From positions 62,001 to 126,000 of the forward strand of contig JANOQM010000053.1 of the NCBI GenBank assembly GCA_031422295.1: a stretch of 64,000 bases of DNA. Direction: 5' to 3'. A program made the translations under genes and the position numbers. Shown in pieces: positions 9,290 to 16,478 of the stretch; position 1 is the stretch's first letter; each line of letters opens with the position of its first letter. The stretch is from JANOMH01 sp031422295. GTDB taxonomy: Bacteria; Pseudomonadota; Alphaproteobacteria; Rhodobacterales; Rhodobacteraceae. Under the pieces are notes generated by a model. That model searched no databases and was not told the DNA's origin. It saw nothing but the letters and a program-made list of their open reading frames with translations.

Positions 9290-9380
9290 GGTTTTCTCCC
9301 TTGGGTTAGCGCTGGTATAGCCTTGCATTTATAGGCGTAACAGAGACATGATTTCAAAACCATTTTGCAGGAATGTGCCT

Positions 9381-10259
9381 ATGGATAATTGGGATGATCT
9401 GCGGGTGTTTCTGGCGGTGGCCCGTTCGGGCGGGCTTACCGGGGCGGGGCCGGGGTTGCAGATGGACCCCGCGACAGTCGGGCGACGCGTGGCGCGGCTG
9501 GAACACCGGATGGGGGCCGCCCTGTTCCTGAAATCGCCGCAAGGTTATGCTTTGACCGATCTGGGTGGGCGGCTGCGCGACCATGCGACATTGGCAGAGG
9601 AAGCGCTGAACCTTGCCATGGATGAAGGGCAGGGCACAGGTCTGACCGGGCAAATCCGCATCGGCGCGCCGGATGGCTGTGCGAATTTCCTGCTGCCACA
9701 GGTGTGCGCGCAAATTCAGCGGGAAAATCCGGGGCTGGAAGTGCAGGTGCTGGCATTGCCACGCGTGGTGAACCTGTCCAAGCGCGAGGCAGATATGGCT
9801 GTGTCAGTATCTGCGCCCGATGCCGGACGGCTGACGGTGCAGAAGATTACCGATTATCAGTTACATCTTGCGATGCGGGCGGATGCGCCAGTGGTGCAGT
9901 CCGTTGGCGACCTGTCGGGTATCCCCGTTGTGGGCTATATCCCCGATATGATTTTCGACAAGGAATTGGATTATCTGGGTAATCTGGGGATCAGAGGGGT
10001 GCAGATGGCCTCGAATTCGGTCTCGGTGCAGTTGCAGATGTTGCGCCAGGGCGGCGTTGGCATCGTGCATGATTTTGCACTGCCCTTTGCCCCGGAACTA
10101 CGACGGATTCTCATTGATCAGGTCCATCTGACCCGGGCGTTTTATCTGGTGCGCCATGCCGCAGACCGGCAATCGGACCGGATCAACCGCTTTGCCGCCG
10201 CCCTGATGGCCGGGCTAAGGGCCGAGGTGGCGCGGCTGGAATCTGCAACCATTGCTTGA
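9381..10259 (+). CDS. LysR-type transcriptional regulator, probable regulator of mmsA
   Basis: At 292 aa it has an N-terminal winged helix-turn-helix (MDNWDDLRVFLAVARSGGLTGAGPGLQMDPATVGRRVARLE pattern, residues 1-60) and a LysR substrate-binding half. The start at 9381 fits the LysR N-terminus; an upstream ATG (9348) would add 11 residues. It diverges from mmsA with a 91-bp shared promoter region, the usual arrangement for a LysR gene and its target. The inducer is unknown. Confidence 0.9.
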   Translation: MDNWDDLRVFLAVARSGGLTGAGPGLQMDPATVGRRVARLEHRMGAALFLKSPQGYALTDLGGRLRDHATLAEEALNLAMDEGQGTGLTGQIRIGAPDGCANFLLPQVCAQIQRENPGLEVQVLALPRVVNLSKREADMAVSVSAPDAGRLTVQKITDYQLHLAMRADAPVVQSVGDLSGIPVVGYIPDMIFDKELDYLGNLGIRGVQMASNSVSVQLQMLRQGGVGIVHDFALPFAPELRRILIDQVHLTRAFYLVRHAADRQSDRINRFAAALMAGLRAEVARLESATIA

Positions 10260-10305
10260 CAGATGTCTGCACCGGCGTCCCAATGGGGCAAAGGGGGACG
10301 TGATC

Positions 10306-10740
10306 ATGTTGGTAAGTCAAATCCTGAAATCCAAGGCCGATGAACATGTGATGACCGTGCCGCCACAGACCACCGTGGCCGAGGCCGCCGCAATCCTGTC
10401 CAGCAAACGCATCGGCACGCTGATCGTGTCGCGCGATGGCACCAAGGCCGAGGGGATATTGTCCGAACGCGACATTGTCCGCGAGGTCGGCAAACGTGGC
10501 GGGGCCTGTCTGACCGAAACTGTCTTCACGATTATGACCCATGACCCGGTCACCTGCACCCGCAGCGATACCGCCGATTTCGTTTTGCACAAGATGACAG
10601 ATGGCCGGTTTCGTCACCTGCCTGTGGTCGAAAACGGCATTATGGTCGGGCTGATTTCCATCGGTGACGTGGTCAAGGCGCGGCTGTCAGAGCTGGCGAT
10701 GGAGAAAACAGCACTTGAAGGTATGATCATGGGCAATTGA
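10306..10740 (+). CDS. CBS-domain protein (tandem CBS pair)
   Basis: This 144-aa protein is almost only two CBS motifs (about residues 10-65 and 75-135), with the typical TVAEAAAILSSKRIGTLIVSRDG and GRFRHLPVVENGIMVGLISIGDVVKARL segments. Such stand-alone Bateman modules bind adenine nucleotides and act as energy sensors; the target protein is not known. The start at 10306 follows GGGGG; a longer in-frame start at 10252 would overlap the LysR gene and lacks family similarity. coaD follows after 63 bp. Confidence 0.88.
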   Translation: MLVSQILKSKADEHVMTVPPQTTVAEAAAILSSKRIGTLIVSRDGTKAEGILSERDIVREVGKRGGACLTETVFTIMTHDPVTCTRSDTADFVLHKMTDGRFRHLPVVENGIMVGLISIGDVVKARLSELAMEKTALEGMIMGN

Positions 10741-10803
10741 GGGCCTTGCATTTCGCCGCCGCCTATTGTTGCGTCGGCGCAAAGTTTTGCCAAGAGGAAC
10801 CCC

Positions 10804-11301
10804 ATGCGCACAGGACTCTATCCCGGCACGTTTGATCCCGTAACCCACGGACATATCGACATTATCCGCCGCGCCTGTTCGCTGGTGGACCGGCTGGTGA
10901 TCGGCGTGGCGATCAACCGCGACAAGGGTCCGCTGTTCAGTCTGGAAGAGCGGGTGGCGATGTTGCAGGCCGAATGTGGGCCGATTGCCGCTGAAACCGG
11001 CTGTGTCATTCAGGTCCATCCGTTTGAAAACCTGCTGATCACCTGTGCCCGCGATGTGGGTGCAGGCGTCATTATCCGTGGTCTGCGTGCCGTGGCCGAC
11101 TTTGAATATGAATTTCAGATGGTCGGGATGAACCGATCTTTGGATAATTCCATCGAGACGGTGTTTCTGATGGCGGATGCCAAAAATCAGGCGATAGCGT
11201 CAAAACTGGTCAAGGAAATCGCCCGGCTGGGCGGCGATGTGTCAAAATTCGTGCCCCCGGCGGTCAAGGCCGCCCTGACAGCCCGTCTGGCCGCAAGATA
11301 A
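10804..11301 (+). CDS. coaD: phosphopantetheine adenylyltransferase
   Basis: It catalyses the penultimate step of coenzyme A synthesis, transferring AMP from ATP to 4'-phosphopantetheine. The 165-aa protein has the nucleotidyltransferase motif GTFDPVTHGHID with HxGH at residues 14-17, the RGLRAVADFEYEFQM segment and the SSxVKE-like SKLVKEIARLGGDVSKFVP end. RBS AAGAGGA precedes the ATG. A hairpin terminator follows directly. Confidence 0.96.
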   Translation: MRTGLYPGTFDPVTHGHIDIIRRACSLVDRLVIGVAINRDKGPLFSLEERVAMLQAECGPIAAETGCVIQVHPFENLLITCARDVGAGVIIRGLRAVADFEYEFQMVGMNRSLDNSIETVFLMADAKNQAIASKLVKEIARLGGDVSKFVPPAVKAALTARLAAR

Positions 11302-11328
11302 AAGCCGCCCCATTTAGGGCGGCTTGGT
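11300..11328. terminator. bidirectional terminator between coaD and the DUF1127-like gene
   Basis: AAGCCGCCC, loop CATTTA, GGGCGGCTT. It lies between two convergent genes. On the minus strand it is followed by TTTT, so it probably stops the small gene at 11351 as well as coaD. Confidence 0.7.
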
Positions 11329-11350
11329 GGATGTGTCTTAGGTCCGGCGA

Positions 11351-11509
11351 TTAACCGTAAACAGCCTGATAGGCCATCTGGTCTGCGTCACCGCGGTAGA
11401 TATTGAGGTCCAGCGCCACATCCAGCGGCATGTCACGGATCTCGTTACGGGTGCGAATATAGGCGGCGCGTTTGTTCAGGGCCGTCCGGATTTGCGAAAA
11501 CAGCGTCAT
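11351..11509 (-). CDS. DUF1127-like small protein
   Basis: This 52-aa frame was found by reading the minus strand; it starts MTLFSQIRTALNKRAAYIRT and ends with DLNIYRGDADQMAYQAVYG. The arginine-rich N-terminal helix, the 'xTRNEIRDMPLDVALDL' centre and the DA-x3-A-x2-AVYG end match the small DUF1127-like proteins common in Rhodobacteraceae. Some DUF1127 proteins (such as CcaF1 of Rhodobacter) bind RNA and affect stress responses; that is family knowledge, not shown here. GGAAAT precedes the ATG. Confidence 0.8.
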   Translation of the reverse strand: MTLFSQIRTALNKRAAYIRTRNEIRDMPLDVALDLNIYRGDADQMAYQAVYG

Positions 11510-11637
11510 TTTTTATTTCCTTGGTTTCATCACCGTCAGGGCATATTCCCTGTCGATGAGAGAAATATAGGAATGCTGCAGCGCAGCGCAACAGTCAGAT
11601 ACCGCTAACGGTTATGCGCGTGGTGCATAGGTAGGGC

Positions 11638-11668
11638 GCAAAAAAACCGCCCTTTGAGGCGGTTTGCT
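11638..11668 (-). terminator. terminator of gap
   Basis: On the minus strand, AAACCGCC, loop TCAAA, GGCGGTTT and a T7 run follow the gap stop codon by about 30 bp. Confidence 0.85.
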
Positions 11669-11693
11669 TGATAATTAACCGTATTTCAGGTGG

Positions 11694-12695
11694 TCAGATC
11701 AACTTTCCCATCGCCACGGCAGTATCAGACATGCGGTTTGAGAAACCCCATTCATTGTCATACCATGTCAGGATGCGGCACATCGTTCCATCCATTACCT
11801 TGGTCTGATCCATGTGAAAGATTGACGAATGCGGGTCATGGTTAAAATCGATGCTGACATTGGGCTGGTCGGTATAGCCCAGAATGCCCTTCAGCCGCCC
11901 ATTGGCTGCTGTGCGGATCGCCTCGTTGATTTCCTCGACAGATGTGCTGCGCGACGCCTCGAACACCAGATCGACGACCGACACATTCGGGGTAGGCACC
12001 CGGATCGCAACGCCGTCCAGCTTGCCCTTGAGTTCCGGCAACACCAGACCCACGGCCTTGGCAGCCCCGGTCGAGGTCGGGATCATCGATAGGGCGGCAG
12101 CCCGGCCGCGATACAAGTCTTTGTGCATCGTATCCAAGGTGGGTTGGTCGCCGGTATAGCTGTGGATCGTCGTCATGAAGCCTTTGGCAATACCAACCGT
12201 CTGGTGCAGCACTTGGGCGACTGGCGACAGGCAGTTGGTGGTGCAGGATGCGTTCGACACGATCAGGTCAGCGGCGGTCAGCGTGTCGTGGTTGACGCCG
12301 AAGCATATGGTTTTGTCCGCACCGGCCGACGGGGCCGATACCAGAACGCGCGACGCGCCGTTTTCGAGGTGAACGACGGCTTTTTCCTTGTCCGTAAAAA
12401 TCCCGGTGCATTCCAGCACGATATCGACATCGGCCCAGGGCAGGTCGGCGGGGTTGCGCATCGCCGTCACCTCAATCGGGCCGCGCCCGGCGTCGATGGT
12501 GCTGGCAGTTGTGGTCACAGTGCCCGGAAACCGGCCATGCACCGAATCGAACCGCAGCAGATGGGCGTTGGTTTCCACCGGACCCAGATCATTGATCGCC
12601 ACAACCTCGATATCGGTGCGTCCCGATTCAATGATCGCCCGCAACACGTTGCGCCCGATCCGGCCAAAGCCGTTGATTGCCACTTTGACTGCCAT
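11694..12695 (-). CDS. gap: glyceraldehyde-3-phosphate dehydrogenase, type I
   Basis: This is the glycolytic/gluconeogenic enzyme that phosphorylates glyceraldehyde-3-phosphate with NAD+. The 333-aa protein has the N-terminal NAD-binding VAINGFGRIGRNVLRA, the catalytic SNASCTTNCLSPVA (nucleophile the first Cys), the HSYTGDQ-LD loop and the closing WYDNEWGFSNRM. The start at 12695 is chosen because GGAGG lies six bases upstream; the in-frame ATG at 12758 would add a non-family extension. Confidence 0.96.
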   Translation of the reverse strand: MAVKVAINGFGRIGRNVLRAIIESGRTDIEVVAINDLGPVETNAHLLRFDSVHGRFPGTVTTTASTIDAGRGPIEVTAMRNPADLPWADVDIVLECTGIFTDKEKAVVHLENGASRVLVSAPSAGADKTICFGVNHDTLTAADLIVSNASCTTNCLSPVAQVLHQTVGIAKGFMTTIHSYTGDQPTLDTMHKDLYRGRAAALSMIPTSTGAAKAVGLVLPELKGKLDGVAIRVPTPNVSVVDLVFEASRSTSVEEINEAIRTAANGRLKGILGYTDQPNVSIDFNHDPHSSIFHMDQTKVMDGTMCRILTWYDNEWGFSNRMSDTAVAMGKLI

Positions 12696-12802
12696 GAAAA
12701 ATCCTCCGTCAGGTTTGACACGGGCAAAACCGGCCCGATTTGCCGCCAATTTTGCCATTTCACAGCAAAGGTCAACCGCCGATTGGCACTGTGACTTGCC
12801 AG

Positions 12803-12946
12803 TTAGCGCCAGAACGCCAAGTATTGGATCAAATCAATGCCTTTGCGTGCCAGAAATAATGGCGCGTCCAGTCCCAGCACAAAGTAATCCAGTGCGAAAA
12901 AGCCGATCAGGAACAGGATTATGCCGATGGCGAGGGAATTGGTCAT
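12803..12946 (-). CDS. 47-aa single-helix membrane protein
   Basis: The minus-strand frame reads MTNSLAIGIILFLIGFFALD, then YFVLGLDAPLFLARKGIDLI and QYLAFWR. It has one N-terminal transmembrane helix and a short amphipathic tail. Small proteins of this type, ending near 'FLARKxxDLxxYLAFWR', are common as conserved hypothetical proteins in Rhodobacteraceae. I do not know a function. It diverges from the DoxX gene. Confidence 0.7.
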   Translation of the reverse strand: MTNSLAIGIILFLIGFFALDYFVLGLDAPLFLARKGIDLIQYLAFWR

Positions 12947-13010
12947 AGGCGCAGTCATAACCAGTCACAGGCATCGGGCCTAGTCCCCCTTGTGATGTAA
13001 AAGGACGACG

Positions 13011-13379
13011 ATGGGACCATCTTGGGTGTTGCTGCTGGGGCGGGTGCTGATCGCCGTTTTGTTTCTGGGCGGGGCGGTGCAAAAGGCCGTGGAACCGGCG
13101 CAGGTCATGACGTTCTTGGCCGACCGGGGGTTGCCCGAATGGCTGATCTGGCCTGCGCTGGTGTTTAATGTTTTAGCGGGATTGGCGTTGATTGTTGGGG
13201 TAGGGGTGCGCTGGTTCGCCTATTTATTGGCAGGGTATTGTGCTGCAACTTCGGTGTTTCATTTCATCCCGGCTGATCCTTGGCAAATGTCGATCGTCGT
13301 GAAAAACTGGGCGATTGCCGGGGGCTGTCTGTGTCTGGCCGTCGCCGGATCGGGCCGTATCGCATGGCGGCCTGATTGA
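13011..13379 (+). CDS. DoxX family membrane protein
   Basis: This 122-aa protein has four predicted membrane helices. It shows the DoxX signature: an N-terminal GRVLIAVLFLGGAVQKA helix, a middle LNVLAGLALIVGVGVRW-type helix and a FHF motif (TSVFHFIPADPW). DoxX-type proteins are small inner-membrane proteins of varied, mostly unclear role. AAAGGA lies before the ATG. There is a 61-bp gap to the DUF808 gene, so co-transcription is possible. Confidence 0.85.
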   Translation: MGPSWVLLLGRVLIAVLFLGGAVQKAVEPAQVMTFLADRGLPEWLIWPALVFNVLAGLALIVGVGVRWFAYLLAGYCAATSVFHFIPADPWQMSIVVKNWAIAGGCLCLAVAGSGRIAWRPD

Positions 13380-13440
13380 CGTTTTGCCTTTGCCGCGCCG
13401 CCGCGCTAGGTGGGTTGGCAGACATAGAGCAGGGCAGGCT

Positions 13441-14409
13441 ATGAGCGGACTTCTGGCACTACTGGACGATGTGGCAGCAATCGCCAAGGTCGCCGCAGCC
13501 TCGATTGATGATATTGCTGCAGCGGCGGCCAAGGCCGGGGCCAAGGCGGCTGGCGTAGTCATCGATGATGCCGCCGTGACCCCAAAATATGTCCATGGAT
13601 TTGAATCCAAACGCGAATTGCCGATTATCTGGCGGATTGCCAAAGGGTCGCTGTTCAACAAGATCGTGATCCTGCTACCGCTCGCCCTGCTGTTGTCCAA
13701 TCTTGCGCCCAGCCTGATCACCCCGCTGTTGATGATCGGGGGTGCGTATTTATGCTTTGAAGGCGCCGAAAAGGTGGCCCATGTGCTGTTCCCCCATGCC
13801 GATCCGGTGATCGAGGCTGACTTTGATACTGCCGATCCGATCCATCTGGAGGAATCCAAAGTTGCCGGTGCGATCAAGACCGATTTCATCCTGTCAGCCG
13901 AGATTATGACCATCGCCCTTGCCGCCATTCCCGAAAGCGCGCTGTGGATCGAGGCTGTGACGCTGGCCATTGTCGGGGCGGCGATTACGATCGCCGTCTA
14001 CGGAGCCGTGGCGCTGATTGTGAAAATGGATGATGTGGGGCTGGTCATGGCTGCCAAAGGGCGGCTTGGCCTGACCCGCGCGACCGGGCGCGGGCTGGTT
14101 CTGGCCATGCCGCACCTGTTGGCAGTGCTGTCCACGGTGGGGACGGCGGCGATGCTGTGGGTTGGCGGTTCGATTATTATTCATGGGCTGGAAGTGTTGG
14201 GCTGGGATTGGCTGGGCCATCATATTGACGGCTGGGCCGAGGCAGCAGGGTATGCCGTGCCGGAGGGGGCCGCCGTAGTGACATGGGCCACCAAGGCTGC
14301 GATTGATGGTATCCTTGGGCTGGTCTTGGGTATCGCGTTGATCCCGCTGGCGACACGGGTTGTCGGGCCGCTTTGGGCCAAGGTCACGCGAAAACCGGCC
14401 GTGCACTAA
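13441..14409 (+). CDS. DUF808 (YedI-like) inner-membrane protein
   Basis: At 322 aa it shows the DUF808 pattern: N-terminal SGLLALLDDVAAIAKVAAASIDD, an Ala-rich stretch, then VKYVHGFxxxRELPIIWRIAKGS and several membrane helices, including a DEVG-type KMDDVGLVMA turn. The start at 13441 gives the family N-terminus. The E. coli relative YedI has no settled function. It is convergent with the sulfotransferase-like gene, with only 34 bp between stops. Confidence 0.9.
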   Translation: MSGLLALLDDVAAIAKVAAASIDDIAAAAAKAGAKAAGVVIDDAAVTPKYVHGFESKRELPIIWRIAKGSLFNKIVILLPLALLLSNLAPSLITPLLMIGGAYLCFEGAEKVAHVLFPHADPVIEADFDTADPIHLEESKVAGAIKTDFILSAEIMTIALAAIPESALWIEAVTLAIVGAAITIAVYGAVALIVKMDDVGLVMAAKGRLGLTRATGRGLVLAMPHLLAVLSTVGTAAMLWVGGSIIIHGLEVLGWDWLGHHIDGWAEAAGYAVPEGAAVVTWATKAAIDGILGLVLGIALIPLATRVVGPLWAKVTRKPAVH

Positions 14410-14443
14410 CAGGATCGGCCATAGCCGCACTTTTTCGGATGTA

Positions 14444-15040
14444 TCAGCCCTGTCCGGCCTGCCAGACCGCGAATTCCGCAGCGCGGCTTTGCTGAAACTC
14501 TGCCGCAATATCCTCTGACAGGGCGATCGGCATGGGTGGCGATACATTCAGCCTGTTCAATACAATCCTGGTGGCCAGCCGGGTTTCCAGAAAGCTGATC
14601 AGTTTCTCTTGTGCCTCATAACGAAACAAATGGGTCACGCCGAGCGTGCCGTCAGGTGTCAGCAGAAATTTCGCCTGCGACCCGACATCCGCAAAAACCG
14701 GCGGTTTTTTGGCCATATAGGCGATCACGAAATCATCAAAGCTGATCCCGCGGGTGGATTTCGGATTGCCAGCCAGATGGTCGCGGTGCCGGTAACGATA
14801 CCAGCTGCCCAACCAATCTATAGGGTCACGCACCACTGCGACCGTCTCCATGTTTTCGCCACCCGCCGTGTCGAAAAACGGTTGCAGAAAGCGACGGTAG
14901 CGGCTGACCGGCGCATGTTTCAGCCCCGGCGGCTCGCGCAGGACCAGTGCTGCTTTGGGCGCAAGCGCACCTGATATTGCCGTCGTTCCGGTTTTTGGCA
15001 CCGCCAGAAAAACCAGCTTTTCCTTCCAGAAGACAAGCAT
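14444..15040 (-). CDS. sulfotransferase-family-like protein
   Basis: This 198-aa protein begins with FLAVPKTGTTAI, where PKTGTT (residues 15-20) matches the 5'-phosphosulfate-binding loop of PAPS-dependent sulfotransferases, and later VVRDPIDWLGSWYRYR, matching the 3'-phosphate-binding region. Relatives in Rhodobacteraceae are often mislabelled gamma-glutamyl kinase. The substrate is unknown. At under 200 residues it is short for the superfamily, so the activity is inferred only from the two motifs. Confidence 0.75.
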   Translation of the reverse strand: MLVFWKEKLVFLAVPKTGTTAISGALAPKAALVLREPPGLKHAPVSRYRRFLQPFFDTAGGENMETVAVVRDPIDWLGSWYRYRHRDHLAGNPKSTRGISFDDFVIAYMAKKPPVFADVGSQAKFLLTPDGTLGVTHLFRYEAQEKLISFLETRLATRIVLNRLNVSPPMPIALSEDIAAEFQQSRAAEFAVWQAGQG

Positions 15041-15167
15041 CAGACACCCTTTTTGCGCGCTCTGGCGATAGGTCGCATCTGTAAACTACTTCTTAACCAA
15101 ACTGGGCAAAAGATGGGCTAGGAAGATTTTACTTGATATGTTCCTGTTTTGATCTCATTAACCAAGA

Positions 15168-15182
15168 GAACACAACGCGAAC
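15168..15182 (+). promoter_or_regulatory. SOS box of recA
   Basis: GAACACAACGCGAAC is an exact GAAC-N7-GAAC LexA operator (reverse complement of GTTC-N7-GTTC), 42 bp before the recA start. A one-mismatch copy (GTTC-N7-GATC) begins at 15140. Confidence 0.9.
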
Positions 15183-15223
15183 AAGACGGGCAATTGTAGC
15201 GCCGCACTGGGTGTGGAATAAGG

Positions 15224-16309
15224 ATGGGAAACATGGCAACGGCAGATCTTCTTACAATGATTGACAAAAAATCCGCAGACAAGGCCAAGGCGCTGGAAAG
15301 TGCCTTGCAACAGATCGAACGGCAGTTCGGCAAAGGTTCGATCATGCGGCTGGGTGGGCAAAACCAGATGCCCGCGATCGAGGCTGTTTCGACCGGATCA
15401 CTGGGCCTCGACATTGCATTGGGGATCGGTGGCCTGCCCAAGGGTCGGATCATTGAGATTTATGGCCCTGAATCCTCGGGCAAAACCACGCTGACCCTGC
15501 ATGTGGTGGCCGAAGCGCAAAAGCTGGGCGGCGTTTGTGCCTTTGTGGACGCCGAACACGCGCTTGACCCGCAATATGCCAAAAAGCTGGGCGTCAATCT
15601 GGATGAACTGCTGATCTCGCAACCCGATACTGGTGAGCAGGGGTTGGAAATTGTCGATACGTTAGTCCGTTCGGGCGCAGTGTCGTTGGTGGTGGTCGAT
15701 TCGGTAGCGGCGCTGACCCCGAAATCCGAGCTGGAAGGCGACATGGGCGATTCGTCGCTTGGCGTGCATGCCCGCCTGATGTCTCAGGCGATGCGCAAGC
15801 TGACAGGGTCGATTTCACGGTCGAACTGCATGGTGATTTTCATCAACCAGATCAGGATGAAAATCGGCGTCATGTTCGGGTCGCCCGAAACCACGACGGG
15901 CGGCAATGCGCTGAAATTCTATGCTTCGGTTCGTCTTGATATCCGGCGTATCGGGTCAATCAAGGACCGCGAAGAAGTGGTGGGCAATACCACCCGCGTC
16001 AAAGTGGTGAAAAATAAAGTGGCCCCGCCGTTCAAACAGGTCGAATTTGATATCATGTATGGCGAAGGCATTTCCAAAACTGGCGAAATCCTCGACCTGG
16101 GCGTGAAGGCCGGGGTGGTGGAAAAATCGGGCGCCTGGTATTCTTATGGTGACGAACGGATCGGGCAGGGGCGCGAGAATGCCAAGATATTCCTGCGCGA
16201 TAACCCAGTGATGGCGTTGGAGATTGAGGAAAAAATCCGCGGCTCGCATGGACTGGAATTCGCTGTGGCAGGCGATAGCGGCGGCGACGACGATATGGTC
16301 GAAATGTAG
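15224..16309 (+). CDS. recA: recombinase RecA
   Basis: This is the DNA strand-exchange ATPase and LexA co-protease. At 361 aa it has the normal length, with Walker A GPESSGKTT (residues 81-89), the L1/L2 loop regions (including NQIRMKIGVMFGSPETTTGGNALKFYAS) and an acidic C-terminal tail (GDSGGDDDMVEM). A second in-frame ATG at 15233 is possible. It is SOS-controlled and has its own terminator before alaS; recA next to alaS is common in alphaproteobacteria. Confidence 0.97.
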   Translation: MGNMATADLLTMIDKKSADKAKALESALQQIERQFGKGSIMRLGGQNQMPAIEAVSTGSLGLDIALGIGGLPKGRIIEIYGPESSGKTTLTLHVVAEAQKLGGVCAFVDAEHALDPQYAKKLGVNLDELLISQPDTGEQGLEIVDTLVRSGAVSLVVVDSVAALTPKSELEGDMGDSSLGVHARLMSQAMRKLTGSISRSNCMVIFINQIRMKIGVMFGSPETTTGGNALKFYASVRLDIRRIGSIKDREEVVGNTTRVKVVKNKVAPPFKQVEFDIMYGEGISKTGEILDLGVKAGVVEKSGAWYSYGDERIGQGRENAKIFLRDNPVMALEIEEKIRGSHGLEFAVAGDSGGDDDMVEM

Positions 16310-16331
16310 CACCATTTGTCTGATAGTGATC

Positions 16332-16366
16332 CGGGGGGCAGGCCAAATGGCTTTGTCCCCCTTTTC
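16332..16366 (+). terminator. terminator of recA
   Basis: GGGGG(C)A, an inner AGGCC-AAAT-GGCTT stem and TGTCCCCC are followed by TTTT, about 25 bp after the recA stop. Confidence 0.75.
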
Positions 16367-16431
16367 ATTGCTGCAGATGCATCTGCACTGGACGCGTCCG
16401 GGCCATAGGGCTATTTCAAATTAGCCCCAGA

Positions 16432-16467
16432 ATTCAAAGCGCCATTCAAAGCGCCATTCAAAGCCCT
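16432..16467 (+). repeat. three tandem copies of a 12-bp unit before alaS
   Basis: The unit ATTCAAAGCGCC occurs twice exactly (16432-16443 and 16444-16455), followed by a third copy with a changed end (16456-16467). It ends 11 bp before the alaS start, so it lies in the leader and abuts the ribosome-binding site (AAAGGA). Confidence 0.9.
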
Positions 16468-16478
16468 AAAGGACCGCC

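Noticed and set aside
15140..15154. A second LexA box before recA (GTTC-N7-GATC).
   Set aside because: One half-site has a mismatch, and the perfect box at 15168 explains the control; noted only as a possible weak site.
16310..16478. T-box or other riboswitch in front of alaS.
   Set aside because: The leader is short, the hairpin present is the recA terminator, and no T-box bulge sequence is found; T-boxes are also not expected in this group for alaS.
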